Source: Clostridia bacterium
GTDB lineage: Bacteria > Bacillota > Clostridia > Oscillospirales > CAG-272
DNA length: 64,000 bases
Assembly: GCA_017504995.1 (NCBI GenBank)
Contig: JAFVQC010000028.1
Location: 1 to 64,000, forward strand
Direction of reading: 5' to 3'
Positions within the stretch are counted from its first letter, which is position 1, and each line of letters starts with the position of its first letter. Below are positions 17,421 to 26,644 of this stretch, piece after piece. The translations under genes were made by a program, and so were the position numbers. The notes under the pieces were generated by a model that was not told the origin of the DNA, searched no databases, and saw nothing but the letters and a program-made list of their open reading frames with translations.

Positions 17421-18080
17421 TTATTTTTCGATTTCCTTTGCAATCACCCTCGCGTCAAGGCGGTATCCCTTGCCGCGCTCGGCTTTGATCAAACGGATAC
17501 CGAAGGGTTCTTCCAGCTTCCGACGAAGATGGCAAATATACACCTCCGTGAGATTTCCCTCGCCGTTGCTAAGCTCCTCATTGAGACGTTCACGGGGAAC
17601 AATCGCCCCCGCCCCTTTTCCAAGACAGAGCAACAACGCCCATTCCTTTGGGGTCAATCGAATCTTGCGATTGCGATAGATCAGCAAACGGTCTTTCTCG
17701 GAAAGCAATCGAATCGTCGGGATTTGCTCCTGTCGATACAATACCGTCTCGGCTTTGGGGCATTCTTCCGTCACGCCACTCTCATACAGCCGACGCACCT
17801 TCCGCACCGATACGGGCCAAAGCCAACAAGGCTTTGGCGACAAGGCGAGAGCCTCCTCCTCCGAATCGCAAACGATCACCACTCTGCGATCCTTCTGCTC
17901 GAAAAGCGAGTCCGCCGCCTCACGATCCGCGACGATCCAGTCAAATGCCGTCAGATCCTGCGGCAGAGATGAAAAGACCTCCACGGGACAATCGCACGCC
18001 TCGGCTTCCCACGCAAAAAAATTCCGAAAGGCGTCTCGGCTTGATACGACGGCTATTCTGTTTTTCGACTGCTTCGTCAT
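17421..18080 (-). CDS. OmpR-type DNA-binding protein with degenerate receiver
   Basis: A 219-residue protein. The C-terminal 100 residues are a winged-helix Trans_reg_C domain (IRLTPKEWALLLCLGKGAG, then TEVYICHLRRKLEEPFGIRLIKAERGKGYRL). The N-terminal 110 residues have receiver-like alternation, but the usual conserved lysine-proline pair is replaced by CWLWPVS and the acidic pocket is poorly kept. It is probably an atypical response regulator working without phosphorylation. No kinase is adjacent. Target genes unknown. Confidence 0.75.
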   Translation of the reverse strand: MTKQSKNRIAVVSSRDAFRNFFAWEAEACDCPVEVFSSLPQDLTAFDWIVADREAADSLFEQKDRRVVIVCDSEEEALALSPKPCWLWPVSVRKVRRLYESGVTEECPKAETVLYRQEQIPTIRLLSEKDRLLIYRNRKIRLTPKEWALLLCLGKGAGAIVPRERLNEELSNGEGNLTEVYICHLRRKLEEPFGIRLIKAERGKGYRLDARVIAKEIEK

Positions 18081-18098
18081 ATGCTTCTCCTCCGCGCG

Positions 18099-19124
18099 CT
18101 ATCCTTCGTTTCTTTGCGCCAAGTCCGACAAAATCGTCCGAATTTCCTCTGCCGATTGGGCGTTCATAATAGCAGAGCGAGCCGCCGCCGCGCCGTGTAC
18201 GCCTGCGACGTACCACGCCATGTGCTTTTTCGCCTCTGCCAAGCCCACGCGCGCTCCTTTATGAGCAATCATACCGTCCAGATGTCTTTTGGCGGTTTCC
18301 ATTCGTTCGGGTAAGGCTGGCGCTTCGTAAGAGTTTCCTTCCAACGCCGCTGCGATCTGACGGAAGATCCACGGATTTCCCATCGCGCCCCGTCCGATCA
18401 TCACACCGTCACAGCCCGTTTCCCTCATCATGCGGATCGCGGATTCCGCCGAGTTCACGTCTCCGTTACCGATCACGGGAATCCCAACCGCCCGCTTTAC
18501 CGCCTCGATCACGCCGAGATCGATCCCGGGCGCATACAACTGTTCTCTCGTTCTCGCGTGCACACAGACAAGACTTGCCCCCGCCTGCTCCGCGATCTTC
18601 GCTACCTCGGGGGCATTGACGGACGAAGCGTCCCAGCCCGCGCGGATCTTCACCGTAACGGGAAGGCTCGTCGCCCTCACTACCTCGGAAACGATCTGCC
18701 CGATCAGCTTCGGATTTTTCATCAAAGCGCTGCCTTCGCCGTTTCCCGTCACCTTTCGGACGGGACAACCCATGTTGATGTCAATGGCAACAGGGGGCAC
18801 AGCAGAGGTACAGCCACGATATTCCCCGCTTTGAAGAAGCCGCGCCGCCTCTGCCATAAAGGAAGGCTCTCTACCGAAGATCTGCACCGCCATGGGCGCT
18901 TCCCCTTCGGTAATTGCCGCCAAGGGGGCAGTCCCCAAGGTTGCGGATTCCTTGCGTTTTCCCTTTTGCTCATAGCAAAGCGCCTTTGCCGATACCATCT
19001 CGCTGACCAGATATTCCGCCCCCCATTCCCTGCAAAGCAGACGGAAGGTGCGGTCACTCACCCCTGCCATGGGCGCTAAAAACAATCCGTGCCGAAGATC
19101 AGCTGTTCCGATTTTGATACTCAT
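18099..19124 (-). CDS. dusB: tRNA-dihydrouridine synthase
   Basis: FMN enzyme that reduces uridines in tRNA. The N-terminal LAPMAGVSDRTFR, the catalytic cysteine in INMGCPVRKV, the FMN site VIGNGDVNS and GVMIGRGAMGNPWIF are present, followed by a helical RNA-binding tail. It has 341 residues, normal for the DusB type. It is 22 bases after the stop of the YdcF gene and probably in one transcript with it and the Mrp gene. Confidence 0.93.
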   Translation of the reverse strand: MSIKIGTADLRHGLFLAPMAGVSDRTFRLLCREWGAEYLVSEMVSAKALCYEQKGKRKESATLGTAPLAAITEGEAPMAVQIFGREPSFMAEAARLLQSGEYRGCTSAVPPVAIDINMGCPVRKVTGNGEGSALMKNPKLIGQIVSEVVRATSLPVTVKIRAGWDASSVNAPEVAKIAEQAGASLVCVHARTREQLYAPGIDLGVIEAVKRAVGIPVIGNGDVNSAESAIRMMRETGCDGVMIGRGAMGNPWIFRQIAAALEGNSYEAPALPERMETAKRHLDGMIAHKGARVGLAEAKKHMAWYVAGVHGAAAARSAIMNAQSAEEIRTILSDLAQRNEG

Positions 19125-19146
19125 TGATTCTCCTTTTCGGGCAGCT

Positions 19147-19755
19147 CTACGCGGAAAACGCCGCCATAAAAAAGTCCTTTACTCTTGCTACGATCTCCCG
19201 CGCATCCCGCGCCCATTGACCGCGATAAGTGTGATAATCCGCGGCAAAGCCGTCGGCTTCCATTCCCATGTGATCTGCCAGATACAGCGCCCGATACAGA
19301 TGATATTCCTGCGTCACGATAACGATCCGCCCATAGCATCCTTCCTCTTTTGCGTTTTTTACGCTCTCATAGGTAGAATAGCCTCGGTCGTCCCGAATCA
19401 AGGCGTCTTGCGGAATCCCCTGTGACAGACAGTAGGCTTCCATTGCCCCCACCTCGTCGTAGGACTCCCCCGAACGGTCTCCACTCAATAAAATACGCTC
19501 CGAGACACCTTGCCGATACAGCTCAACCGCGCCGCGCAGACGATCCCGAAGCATATCCGAGGGAGATCCGTCGGCGCGAAGCCCCGCGCCAAGCACTAAA
19601 ATGCAATCGTACTTCCCTTTTTCGCTAAAATCCGTCTCAATGGAATCGCCCCGACGAAGGACGATCCCATTGAGAACGAAGATCACGCCAAGCACGCCTG
19701 CAAGCACGCAGATGGCGATGATCAAAAGCAATTTTCTGCTTTTACTTTGCCGCAT
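19147..19755 (-). CDS. YdcF/SanA-type (DUF218) membrane-anchored protein
   Basis: A 202-residue protein with one N-terminal membrane segment (about 8-30) and a DUF218 domain: ILVLGAGLRADGSPSDMLRDRL, ILLSGDRSGESYDEVGAM and IVTQEYHLYRALYLAD. Members act at the envelope; SanA affects vancomycin resistance in enterics, but the reaction is unproven. The start overlaps the end of the Mrp gene by 14 bases. Confidence 0.85.
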   Translation of the reverse strand: MRQSKSRKLLLIIAICVLAGVLGVIFVLNGIVLRRGDSIETDFSEKGKYDCILVLGAGLRADGSPSDMLRDRLRGAVELYRQGVSERILLSGDRSGESYDEVGAMEAYCLSQGIPQDALIRDDRGYSTYESVKNAKEEGCYGRIVIVTQEYHLYRALYLADHMGMEADGFAADYHTYRGQWARDAREIVARVKDFFMAAFSA

Positions 19756-20590
19756 CTTGACCCTTGGTTCTTCTGACCAAAACCTCAGCCGCGGACTCCA
19801 GATAGTTGTTGTCCATCATTTCGATCCAGCCCTTGTCCACCAAAGCCGTCAGCTTGGGATCCATGGGGATCTGCGCCAGCAAATCGTAACCGAACTTCTC
19901 TGCGATCTCGTCGATATGGCTCTCACCGAACACCTTGATCTCCTTGCCGCAATCGGGACACTTCACGTAGCTCATGTTTTCTACGAGTCCGTAAACGGGA
20001 ATGTTCATCATCTGCGCCATATTTGCCGCCTTGGAAACGATCATGGAAACCAACTCCTGAGGACTGCTGACGATCACCACGCCATCGATCGGAATGGATT
20101 GGAAGATCGTCAGAGGCACGTCACCCGTTCCGGGAGGGCAGTCGATAAACATATAGTCAATATCGTGCCAGATGGTATCGGTCCAGAACTGCTTCACTGC
20201 CCCCGCGATAACGGGTCCTCTCCAGATCACGGGACGGGATTCGTCCTCCAGCATCAGATTCACCGACATAATATCGATGCCCGAGGTGGTAGAGGGGGGG
20301 ATCATACCCTTGTCGTCTCCTTCAATCGGCTTCTTCAAGCCAAACGCCTTGGGAATAGACGGTCCCGTAATATCCGCGTCCAGAATCGCGGTCTTATAAC
20401 CAAGTCTCTGCATATTCACCGCCAGCATCGAGGTCACGAGAGATTTGCCCACGCCGCCCTTTCCGCTGACCACGGCGATAATATGCTTCACGCTGCTAAG
20501 CTCATGAGGCTGTTCCATCAAGCTGTTTTTTTCCTTTGACGAGCAATTGCTGCTGCACGTAGAACAATTGTGAGTACATTCTTCTGCCAT
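19742..20590 (-). CDS. mrp: Mrp/NBP35 family iron-sulfur carrier ATPase
   Basis: P-loop ATPase of 282 residues that carries Fe-S clusters to target enzymes. A deviant Walker A, GKGGVGKS, lies near residues 43-50. The cluster-bridging pair is CPDC in the C-terminal part. The N-terminus has four extra cysteines (CTHNCSTCSSNC), as in the Nbp35 subfamily. It has its own promoter at 20642-20670 and leads a short operon with ydcF and dusB. Confidence 0.92.
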   Translation of the reverse strand: MAEECTHNCSTCSSNCSSKEKNSLMEQPHELSSVKHIIAVVSGKGGVGKSLVTSMLAVNMQRLGYKTAILDADITGPSIPKAFGLKKPIEGDDKGMIPPSTTSGIDIMSVNLMLEDESRPVIWRGPVIAGAVKQFWTDTIWHDIDYMFIDCPPGTGDVPLTIFQSIPIDGVVIVSSPQELVSMIVSKAANMAQMMNIPVYGLVENMSYVKCPDCGKEIKVFGESHIDEIAEKFGYDLLAQIPMDPKLTALVDKGWIEMMDNNYLESAAEVLVRRTKGQDAAK

Positions 20591-20641
20591 TTTATTTTTC
20601 CTTTCTTCAAGCGGGATCTCTCCCGATATTCACACGATTAT

Positions 20642-20670
20642 ATTATACACCTTTTCTTGACCGATTGCAA
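20642..20670 (-). promoter_or_regulatory. mrp promoter
   Basis: Minus-strand TTGCAA (20665-20670) and TATAAT (20642-20647) with a 17-base spacer. Confidence 0.75.
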
Positions 20671-20711
20671 GTCTTTTGCCGATTTTCCGCGAAACTCTTG
20701 TAAAATTTTCA

Positions 20712-20745
20712 AAACGCTTATGACCGATTCCGATCATAAGCGTTT
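20712..20745 (-). terminator. trpB terminator
   Basis: Perfect 12-bp arms AAACGCTTATGA (20712-20723) and inverse (20734-20745) just past the trpB stop. Four tandem CGTTT units fill the gap between stop and stem. Confidence 0.75.
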
Positions 20746-20759
20746 CGTTTCGTTTCGTT

Positions 20760-21980
20760 TTACCGAATTCCGTATTTTTCGATGACGTAGTCCATGTCCT
20801 TATCGCCTCTGCCCGACAGATTGATCAGAACCGAGCCGTGATCCATGGTCTTGGCAAGCTTCATGCCGAACGCCACCGCGTGAGAGCTTTCGATGGCGGG
20901 AATGATTCCCTCCAAACGGGAAAGCTTGTAGAAGGCATCAATGGTCTCCTCGTCATCGATCACGTCGTACTTCACTCTGCCGATCTCCTGCAGGAAGGCG
21001 TGCTCGGGTCCCGAGGAAGGATAGTCCAAACCGCTGGCAACCGAATACACGGGAGCAGGCTCGCCGTTCTCGTCCTTCAGCATAATGCTGTTGAAGCCGT
21101 GCATGATGCCCTCCGTACCGTATTTTAAGCTGGCAGCGTGATCGCCCAGCTTCGGTCCTCTTCCCAAAGGCTCGATTCCGTAAATATCCACGGGATCGTT
21201 CAAAAAGCCCGCAAACAGTCCTGCCGCGTTGGAGCCGCCGCCCACGCACGCCACGATAGCGCTGGGCAGATGTCCCGTCATATCGATAAACTGCTCTCTC
21301 GCCTCAATACCGACTACACTCTGGAAGTCGCGAACCATCATGGGGAACGGATGGGGCCCCAGTACCGATCCGATGCAGTAGATCGAATCCTTGTATTCCT
21401 TACTATACGCCTCAAACGCCGCGTCAACCGCTTCCTTCAAGGTCTGCAAACCGTGAGTAACCTCCACCACGTTCGCGCCGAGGATCTTCATTCTCGCCAC
21501 GTTGGGCGCTTGCTTTTTGATATCCACCGTACCCATGTAGATATCACATTCCAGACCAAAATACGCCGCCGCCGTGGCAAGAGCAACACCGTGCTGTCCC
21601 GCGCCCGTCTCGGCAATTACCTTTTTCTTGCCCATGTACTTGGCAAGAAGCGCCTCACCCATGCAATGGTTCAGCTTGTGCGCGCCCGAATGGTTCAGAT
21701 CCTCTCGCTTGGCGTAGAGCTGTACCTTTCCGCCAAGAGAGTCGGACAAGCGCTCCAGATGAGTCACGGGCGTGGGTCTGCCCTGAAATTCCTTGCGGAT
21801 TCTGCGAAGCTCCGCAATGAATTTTCTGGACTGGCAAATGGAGTAATACGCCTCGGTAATTTCCGCCATTGCCGCCTTCAGCTTGTCGTCAATATACACG
21901 CCGCCGTATTTCCCGAAGTATCCGTTCTTATCGGGGTAATTGTTAAAATACGTATCAAAATCAACACCGTTCAGTTTCAT
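20760..21980 (-). CDS. trpB: Tryptophan synthase beta chain
   Basis: PLP enzyme joining indole and serine. The PLP lysine is in the [15 protein letters not shown] motif near residue 99. The glycine loop [10 protein letters not shown] and the C-terminal [11 protein letters not shown] are intact. At 406 residues it is a standard TrpB1. No trpA or other trp gene is in the window, so here it stands alone and may salvage indole or work with a distant alpha subunit. A Trp-specific T-box lies directly upstream. Confidence 0.96.
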   Translation of the reverse strand: MKLNGVDFDTYFNNYPDKNGYFGKYGGVYIDDKLKAAMAEITEAYYSICQSRKFIAELRRIRKEFQGRPTPVTHLERLSDSLGGKVQLYAKREDLNHSGAHKLNHCMGEALLAKYMGKKKVIAETGAGQHGVALATAAAYFGLECDIYMGTVDIKKQAPNVARMKILGANVVEVTHGLQTLKEAVDAAFEAYSKEYKDSIYCIGSVLGPHPFPMMVRDFQSVVGIEAREQFIDMTGHLPSAIVACVGGGSNAAGLFAGFLNDPVDIYGIEPLGRGPKLGDHAASLKYGTEGIMHGFNSIMLKDENGEPAPVYSVASGLDYPSSGPEHAFLQEIGRVKYDVIDDEETIDAFYKLSRLEGIIPAIESSHAVAFGMKLAKTMDHGSVLINLSGRGDKDMDYVIEKYGIR

Positions 21981-22094
21981 TGTTATCCTCCAAAAATCTT
22001 TGTTTCTTTTATTTTTTCATTGGTTTTATTCCGACAGTCAAGAACAGCCTCGCCATCGCTTCTTCAAGATCAACATTTTATTTTCTCCCCAAAA

Positions 22095-22356
22095 ACAAAA
22101 AACTGCCCCCAAGCTCAGGGACAGGAAATCCTGCGGTACCACCCGTGATTGATGCGCTCGCATCCTCTTTGCGTCGCCCAAAAGAGCAACTCCGAAGGGT
22201 AACGGCTTCGGCTTCCGTCGGGTACTACTAAAGCAAAAACGCTCGTTCGACCGCCCTCATAAGTCCATTCACTGAAGTTACGATGCCGCATTTCCACCCT
22301 CGGCGGCTCTCTGTGATCGATCCGATCAGCTACTCCTCTTAATCATAGGTTTCTAA
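22095..22356 (-). promoter_or_regulatory. T-box riboswitch, tryptophan specifier
   Basis: The T-box core GGGTGGTACCGCAG is at 22131-22144. Stem I carries the AG motif (AGAGAGCCG) and a specifier loop GAATGGACTTATGAG in which TGG (22265-22267, Trp) is the specifier. The terminator stem is CTGTCCC/GGGGCAG (22103-22124), followed by a long T run. Uncharged tRNA-Trp should favour read-through into trpB. Confidence 0.93.
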
Positions 22357-22361
22357 CGAAA

Positions 22362-22390
22362 ATTATACTCAAAAACGCATTTCTTGTCAA
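22362..22390 (-). promoter_or_regulatory. Promoter of trpB T-box
   Basis: Minus-strand TTGACA (22385-22390) and TATAAT (22362-22367), 17 bases apart. Confidence 0.85.
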
Positions 22391-22393
22391 GAC

Positions 22394-22426
22394 AAAATGC
22401 CGTATTTTCAAAAAATACGGCATTTT
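22394..22426 (-). terminator. argF operon terminator
   Basis: Perfect 15-bp arms (22394-22408, 22412-22426) with a 3-base loop, ending TTTT on the minus strand. It abuts the trpB promoter. Confidence 0.85.
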
Positions 22427-22477
22427 AAACAATATTTGTCGTTCTGAAATATTAATTATAGACAAATTGATTGCGGT

Positions 22478-23380
22478 TTACGACAGACACTTGACGAGAA
22501 CCGCCTTTTGCGCATGGAGTCTGTTCTCTGCCTCGTCAAAGATCTCGTCGGCGTGGGCTTCAAAGACCTCCGCGGTAATCTCCTCCTCACGGTGCGCGGG
22601 CAGACAATGCAACACCATGGCATCACTCTTGGCAACCGCCATTACGTCAGCGTTGATCTGATAGCCGCGGAAGATCTGCTTCCGCGCCTCTGCCTCTGCT
22701 TCCTGACCCATGGATGCCCATACGTCGGTACAAAGCACGTCCGCGTCCTTTGCCGCCTCCAGCACGTCGTCGGTGCAGGTAAAGCGACCCGTTTCCGACG
22801 CCCACTTCATGATCTCGGCATCTGGCTCGTAGCCCTTGGGACAAGCAGCGGATACCGTCATACCCATCTTGATACCGCCGACGATTAAGGAATTGGTCAT
22901 GTTATTGCCGTCGCCGATATAGCACAGCTTGTTGCCCTTGATCACACCCTTATGCTCCCGAATGGTCATCAGGTCGGCAAGAACCTGACAGGGGTGACAG
23001 TAGTCGGTCAGTCCGTTGATGATCGGAATCGAGCCGCACTCTGCCAGCTTCTCCACCTCTTCCTGCGCAAAGGTACGGATCATAATGCCGTCCAGATAGC
23101 GAGACAGCACTCTTGCGGTATCCTCCACAGGCTCGCCCCGTCCGATCTGCAGATCGCGGGAGCTGAGAAACAACGCAGAGCCGCCCAGATCGTACATACC
23201 GACTTCAAAGGACACACGGGTTCTGGTGGAGGATTTCTCAAAGATCATACCCAGCGTTTTCCCCTTCAGAATGTGGTGCTTGATTCCGTTTTTCTTTTCA
23301 TATTTCAGCTGATCCGCCAGATTCAGCACGTCGGTGATCTCCTTTTCGGACCAGTCCATCAGCTTCAGTAAATGCTTCAT
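22478..23380 (-). CDS. argF: Ornithine carbamoyltransferase
   Basis: Makes citrulline from ornithine and carbamoyl phosphate. The carbamoyl-phosphate site STRTR is near residue 53 and the ornithine loop HCLPAHR is in the C-terminal half. 300 residues. The start at 23380 overlaps the argD stop as ATGA; an upstream ATG at 23389 falls too close to AGGAGG. Last gene of the leftward arg operon. Confidence 0.96.
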   Translation of the reverse strand: MKHLLKLMDWSEKEITDVLNLADQLKYEKKNGIKHHILKGKTLGMIFEKSSTRTRVSFEVGMYDLGGSALFLSSRDLQIGRGEPVEDTARVLSRYLDGIMIRTFAQEEVEKLAECGSIPIINGLTDYCHPCQVLADLMTIREHKGVIKGNKLCYIGDGNNMTNSLIVGGIKMGMTVSAACPKGYEPDAEIMKWASETGRFTCTDDVLEAAKDADVLCTDVWASMGQEAEAEARKQIFRGYQINADVMAVAKSDAMVLHCLPAHREEEITAEVFEAHADEIFDEAENRLHAQKAVLVKCLS

Positions 23381-24540
23381 TTCGCGCATACCTCCTTCAA
23401 AATCGCAATCGCTTGCTTCAATTCTTCCATATCAATGTTCAGCGCAGGCAACAGTCTGACCTTGTGCTTTGCCTTGATCACCAGCACGCCTTTCTCACGG
23501 CACTCGTCGATGACCTCGGAAGCGGGTCTTTCACATTCAATGCCGATCATCAGTCCAAGTCCCGTTACACTACGGATTCCCTTGGCATCGGTCAGCTCGT
23601 CAAAAACATATCGGCTTCTTTCCGTCACACCCGCAAGAAGCGCGTCGTCAATGCGGGACAGAATATTCAACGCCCCCGCCGAGCAGACGGGATTACCGCC
23701 AAAGGTCGAGCCGTGCATACCCGCGCCGAGAATATCGGCAACCTTTTCACCGAGCAGGGTCGCGCCGATGGGCAAGCCTCCTCCAAGCCCCTTTGCGGTG
23801 CTGACGACGTCGGGAAGAATATCAAAATTCATATAGCCGTACAGCTTACCCGTCCGTCCGTTGCCCGTTTGCACCTCGTCGGCGATGAGCAACAGATCCT
23901 TTTCCTTGGCGATGGCTTCCACATCTTTGAGGAACTCTTTCGTCAAAGGACGAACGCCGCCCTCTCCCTGCACCACCTCAAACATCACGGCGCAACAAGG
24001 ATATTTCTCCGCCAGGCGTCTGACCTCCTGCGCATTGTTTGCCTCGGCGTATACGAAGCCCTCGGTCAAAGGAAGGAAGTCCTTGTGAAACACCTCCTGA
24101 CCCGTTGCCGCCAGCGTGGTAATCGTCCTTCCGTGGAAGCTGTCCCGAAGGGTAATGATGGTGGTATACTCCGCCCCCTTCTTAGATTCTCCGTATTTTC
24201 TCGCCACCTTAATGGCGCATTCATTCGCCTCCGCGCCCGAATTGGAGAAAAACACTCGCTTCATCCCCGTCCGCAGACAAAGCTGCTCGGCAAGACGGGC
24301 GCAAGGCTCGCTGTAATAGAGATTCGAGGTGTGCTGGATCTTGCTCAGCTGCTCGGTCACGGCGGCGATCCATTCCTCATCCGCCACACCGAAGCCGTTG
24401 ACCGCGATTCCCGTTCCCAGATCGATATATTCTTTTCCGTTTTCATCTACGACCTTCGAGCCCTTCCCTGCCACAAGGCAAAGGGGAAAGCGCGCGTAGG
24501 TCGGGGCAACGTACTGCCCGTCAAGCTTTTTTACGTCCAT
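23377..24540 (-). CDS. argD: Acetylornithine aminotransferase
   Basis: PLP transaminase converting N-acetylglutamate semialdehyde to N-acetylornithine. LLIADEVQTGNGRTGK and the PLP lysine in STAKGLGGGLPIGA are present. 387 residues. The start at 24540 is inside the argB end (20-base overlap), with CGGGG as ribosome site. Coupled to argF downstream. Confidence 0.95.
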   Translation of the reverse strand: MDVKKLDGQYVAPTYARFPLCLVAGKGSKVVDENGKEYIDLGTGIAVNGFGVADEEWIAAVTEQLSKIQHTSNLYYSEPCARLAEQLCLRTGMKRVFFSNSGAEANECAIKVARKYGESKKGAEYTTIITLRDSFHGRTITTLAATGQEVFHKDFLPLTEGFVYAEANNAQEVRRLAEKYPCCAVMFEVVQGEGGVRPLTKEFLKDVEAIAKEKDLLLIADEVQTGNGRTGKLYGYMNFDILPDVVSTAKGLGGGLPIGATLLGEKVADILGAGMHGSTFGGNPVCSAGALNILSRIDDALLAGVTERSRYVFDELTDAKGIRSVTGLGLMIGIECERPASEVIDECREKGVLVIKAKHKVRLLPALNIDMEELKQAIAILKEVCAK

Positions 24541-25402
24541 AATGATTCCCCGATACAAACATTGTTCCGATTCCTTCGTCGGTCAGCGTCTCGATCAAGA
24601 TCGCGTGAGGAATTCGTCCGTCGATGACGAATACCTTCCGAACACCCTGACGGATCGCCTCGATACAGCAGTTGATCTTGGGGATCATACCGCCGCCGAT
24701 CACACCCTCGCGAATGAGCTGAGGCGCGTCGCTGACGTGGATCTTGGAGATCAAGGTAGAGGGATCGTTCTTATCCCGCAAAATACCGTCGATGTCGGTC
24801 ATGGAGATCAGACTTTCGCACTGAAGCGCGCCTGCGATCCGAGCCGCCGCCGTATCCGCGTTGATGTTGTAGGTGTTGCCGTCTTTATCGTATCCCACCG
24901 TGGAAACCACGGGAATATAGCCCTTTTCCAGCACGTCCAGAATGGGCTGTACGTTGACGTCCGTGATCTCTCCCACGTAGCCCAGACGCTCGTCCATCTG
25001 CTCCGCCTTGATCATATGTCCGTCCACACCGCAAAGACCGATCGCCTTTCCGCCCTTGTTCTGGAGCAGATTCACAAGGTTCTTGTTGATCTTGCCCGCA
25101 AGCACCATCTGCACGATATCCATGGATTCCTGATCGGTCACGCGCAGACCGTTGACGAATTCGCTCTTTTTGTTGATCTTTCCCAGCATCTCCGTGATCT
25201 CGGGACCGCCGCCGTGTACCAGAACCACCTTGATTCCGATGAGAGAAAGCAAAACGATATCTCCCATCACGGCTTCCTTCAGATCGTCGTTGATCATGGC
25301 GTTTCCGCCGTACTTCACCACAATGATCTTATCGTAATATTTTTGAATATAGGGTAGCGCCTCAACGAGAATTTGGGCGCGTTGTGCGTTATTGATTTCC
25401 AT
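24521..25402 (-). CDS. argB: Acetylglutamate kinase
   Basis: Phosphorylates N-acetylglutamate. KYGGNAM near the N-terminus, VLVHGGGPEI, and the C-terminal GGGMIPK are all present. 293 residues. An N-terminal helix (INNAQRAQILVEALPYIQKYY) resembles that of arginine-inhibited hexameric enzymes, so feedback inhibition is likely. The start ATG at 25402 follows AGGAGGG, 11 bases after the argJ stop. Confidence 0.95.
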   Translation of the reverse strand: MEINNAQRAQILVEALPYIQKYYDKIIVVKYGGNAMINDDLKEAVMGDIVLLSLIGIKVVLVHGGGPEITEMLGKINKKSEFVNGLRVTDQESMDIVQMVLAGKINKNLVNLLQNKGGKAIGLCGVDGHMIKAEQMDERLGYVGEITDVNVQPILDVLEKGYIPVVSTVGYDKDGNTYNINADTAAARIAGALQCESLISMTDIDGILRDKNDPSTLISKIHVSDAPQLIREGVIGGGMIPKINCCIEAIRQGVRKVFVIDGRIPHAILIETLTDEGIGTMFVSGNHYGRKKA

Positions 25403-25413
25403 AAGCCCTCCTA

Positions 25414-26625
25414 TCACGTTCTGTAATCGCCGTTGATCTTGACGTAATCATAGGTCAGATCACAACCCCAAGCGGTTGCCGTTCCGTTGCCGCTATTCAG
25501 CTCAATGAGGATCTGAATTTCACTCTCCAAAAGAATTTCCTTCGCCACCTCCTCGGAGAACGGAACGCCTGCACCATTCTTGCAAACGGCGATCTCGCCC
25601 TTGGCGGAACGGAACGCCACGTCTACCGCGTGGATATCTACGTCCGCGCCGCTGTAACCGATGGCGCAAAGCACCCGTCCCCAGTTGGCATCCGCGCCGA
25701 ACATTGCTGCCTTGAACAAAGAGGAGCAAATGACCGACTTTGCAACGATTCTCGCGTTTTGCTCGTCCACGCCGCCCGTCACTACACATTCAAGAAGCTT
25801 GGTCGCGCCCTCACCGTCCCCCGCGATCATACGGCACAAATACGCCGTCACGCCGTGGAGCGCCTCGCAGAAGGCATCAAAGGCCTCTCCCTCGCTCTCG
25901 ATCACCGCATTGCCTGCCTTGCCGTTCGCCATGATCGAAACCATGTCATTGGTGGAGGTGTCTCCGTCCACGCTGACCATGTTAAACGAGGTCTTTACGT
26001 CCTCCTTCAGCGCCTTTTCCAGCATCGCAGAGGAAATGGCGCAGTCGGTGGTCACGAATACCAGCATCGTCGCCATGTTGGGATGGATCATACCGCTTCC
26101 CTTGGCAATGCCGCCGATACGACAGGTCACACCGTCGATCTCAAAGGAAAAAGCAATTTCCTTGGGTTTCGTATCGGTGGTCATGATTCCCTCGCAGGCG
26201 TAGTCGCTGTGATCGCCAAGTCCCGCAACCAAGGGCGGAATTCCCTCGGCAATGGGGGTAATATTCAAAGGCTGACCGATCACACCCGTGGACGCGACGA
26301 TCACGTCCTTGGGCGAAATCTTCAGCTCCTTCGCCAAAAGCTCGCTCATCTGCTCCGCGATCTCAATGCCGTTGGCATTGCAGGTGTTGGCGTTTCCGCT
26401 GTTACAGATCATCGCCTGCGCGCGACCGTCGGCAAGATGCGCCTTGGTCACCGTCAAGGGCGCGCCCTTAACCAGATTCTGCGTATACACCGCCGTCGCA
26501 GAGGCGGGCACTTCACTATAGATCAGCGCAAGATCGCGCTTGGTTTTGTTCTTGCGAATGCCGCAATGCAGTCCGTTCGCCGAAAATCCCTTTGCGGCGC
26601 AAACGCCGCCCGTGATTTGTTTCAT
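25414..26625 (-). CDS. argJ: Glutamate N-acetyltransferase / amino-acid acetyltransferase
   Basis: Autoprocessing Ntn-type enzyme that recycles the acetyl group from acetylornithine to glutamate. The self-cleavage site is in the KGSGMIHPNMATMLVF region, where the threonine becomes the nucleophile. 403 residues. No argA or argE-type gene is in the operon, which fits the cyclic pathway run by ArgJ. Whether it is mono- or bifunctional cannot be read from sequence alone. Confidence 0.95.
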   Translation of the reverse strand: MKQITGGVCAAKGFSANGLHCGIRKNKTKRDLALIYSEVPASATAVYTQNLVKGAPLTVTKAHLADGRAQAMICNSGNANTCNANGIEIAEQMSELLAKELKISPKDVIVASTGVIGQPLNITPIAEGIPPLVAGLGDHSDYACEGIMTTDTKPKEIAFSFEIDGVTCRIGGIAKGSGMIHPNMATMLVFVTTDCAISSAMLEKALKEDVKTSFNMVSVDGDTSTNDMVSIMANGKAGNAVIESEGEAFDAFCEALHGVTAYLCRMIAGDGEGATKLLECVVTGGVDEQNARIVAKSVICSSLFKAAMFGADANWGRVLCAIGYSGADVDIHAVDVAFRSAKGEIAVCKNGAGVPFSEEVAKEILLESEIQILIELNSGNGTATAWGCDLTYDYVKINGDYRT

Positions 26626-26644
26626 TCTTTTTTCCTCTCGTCCT

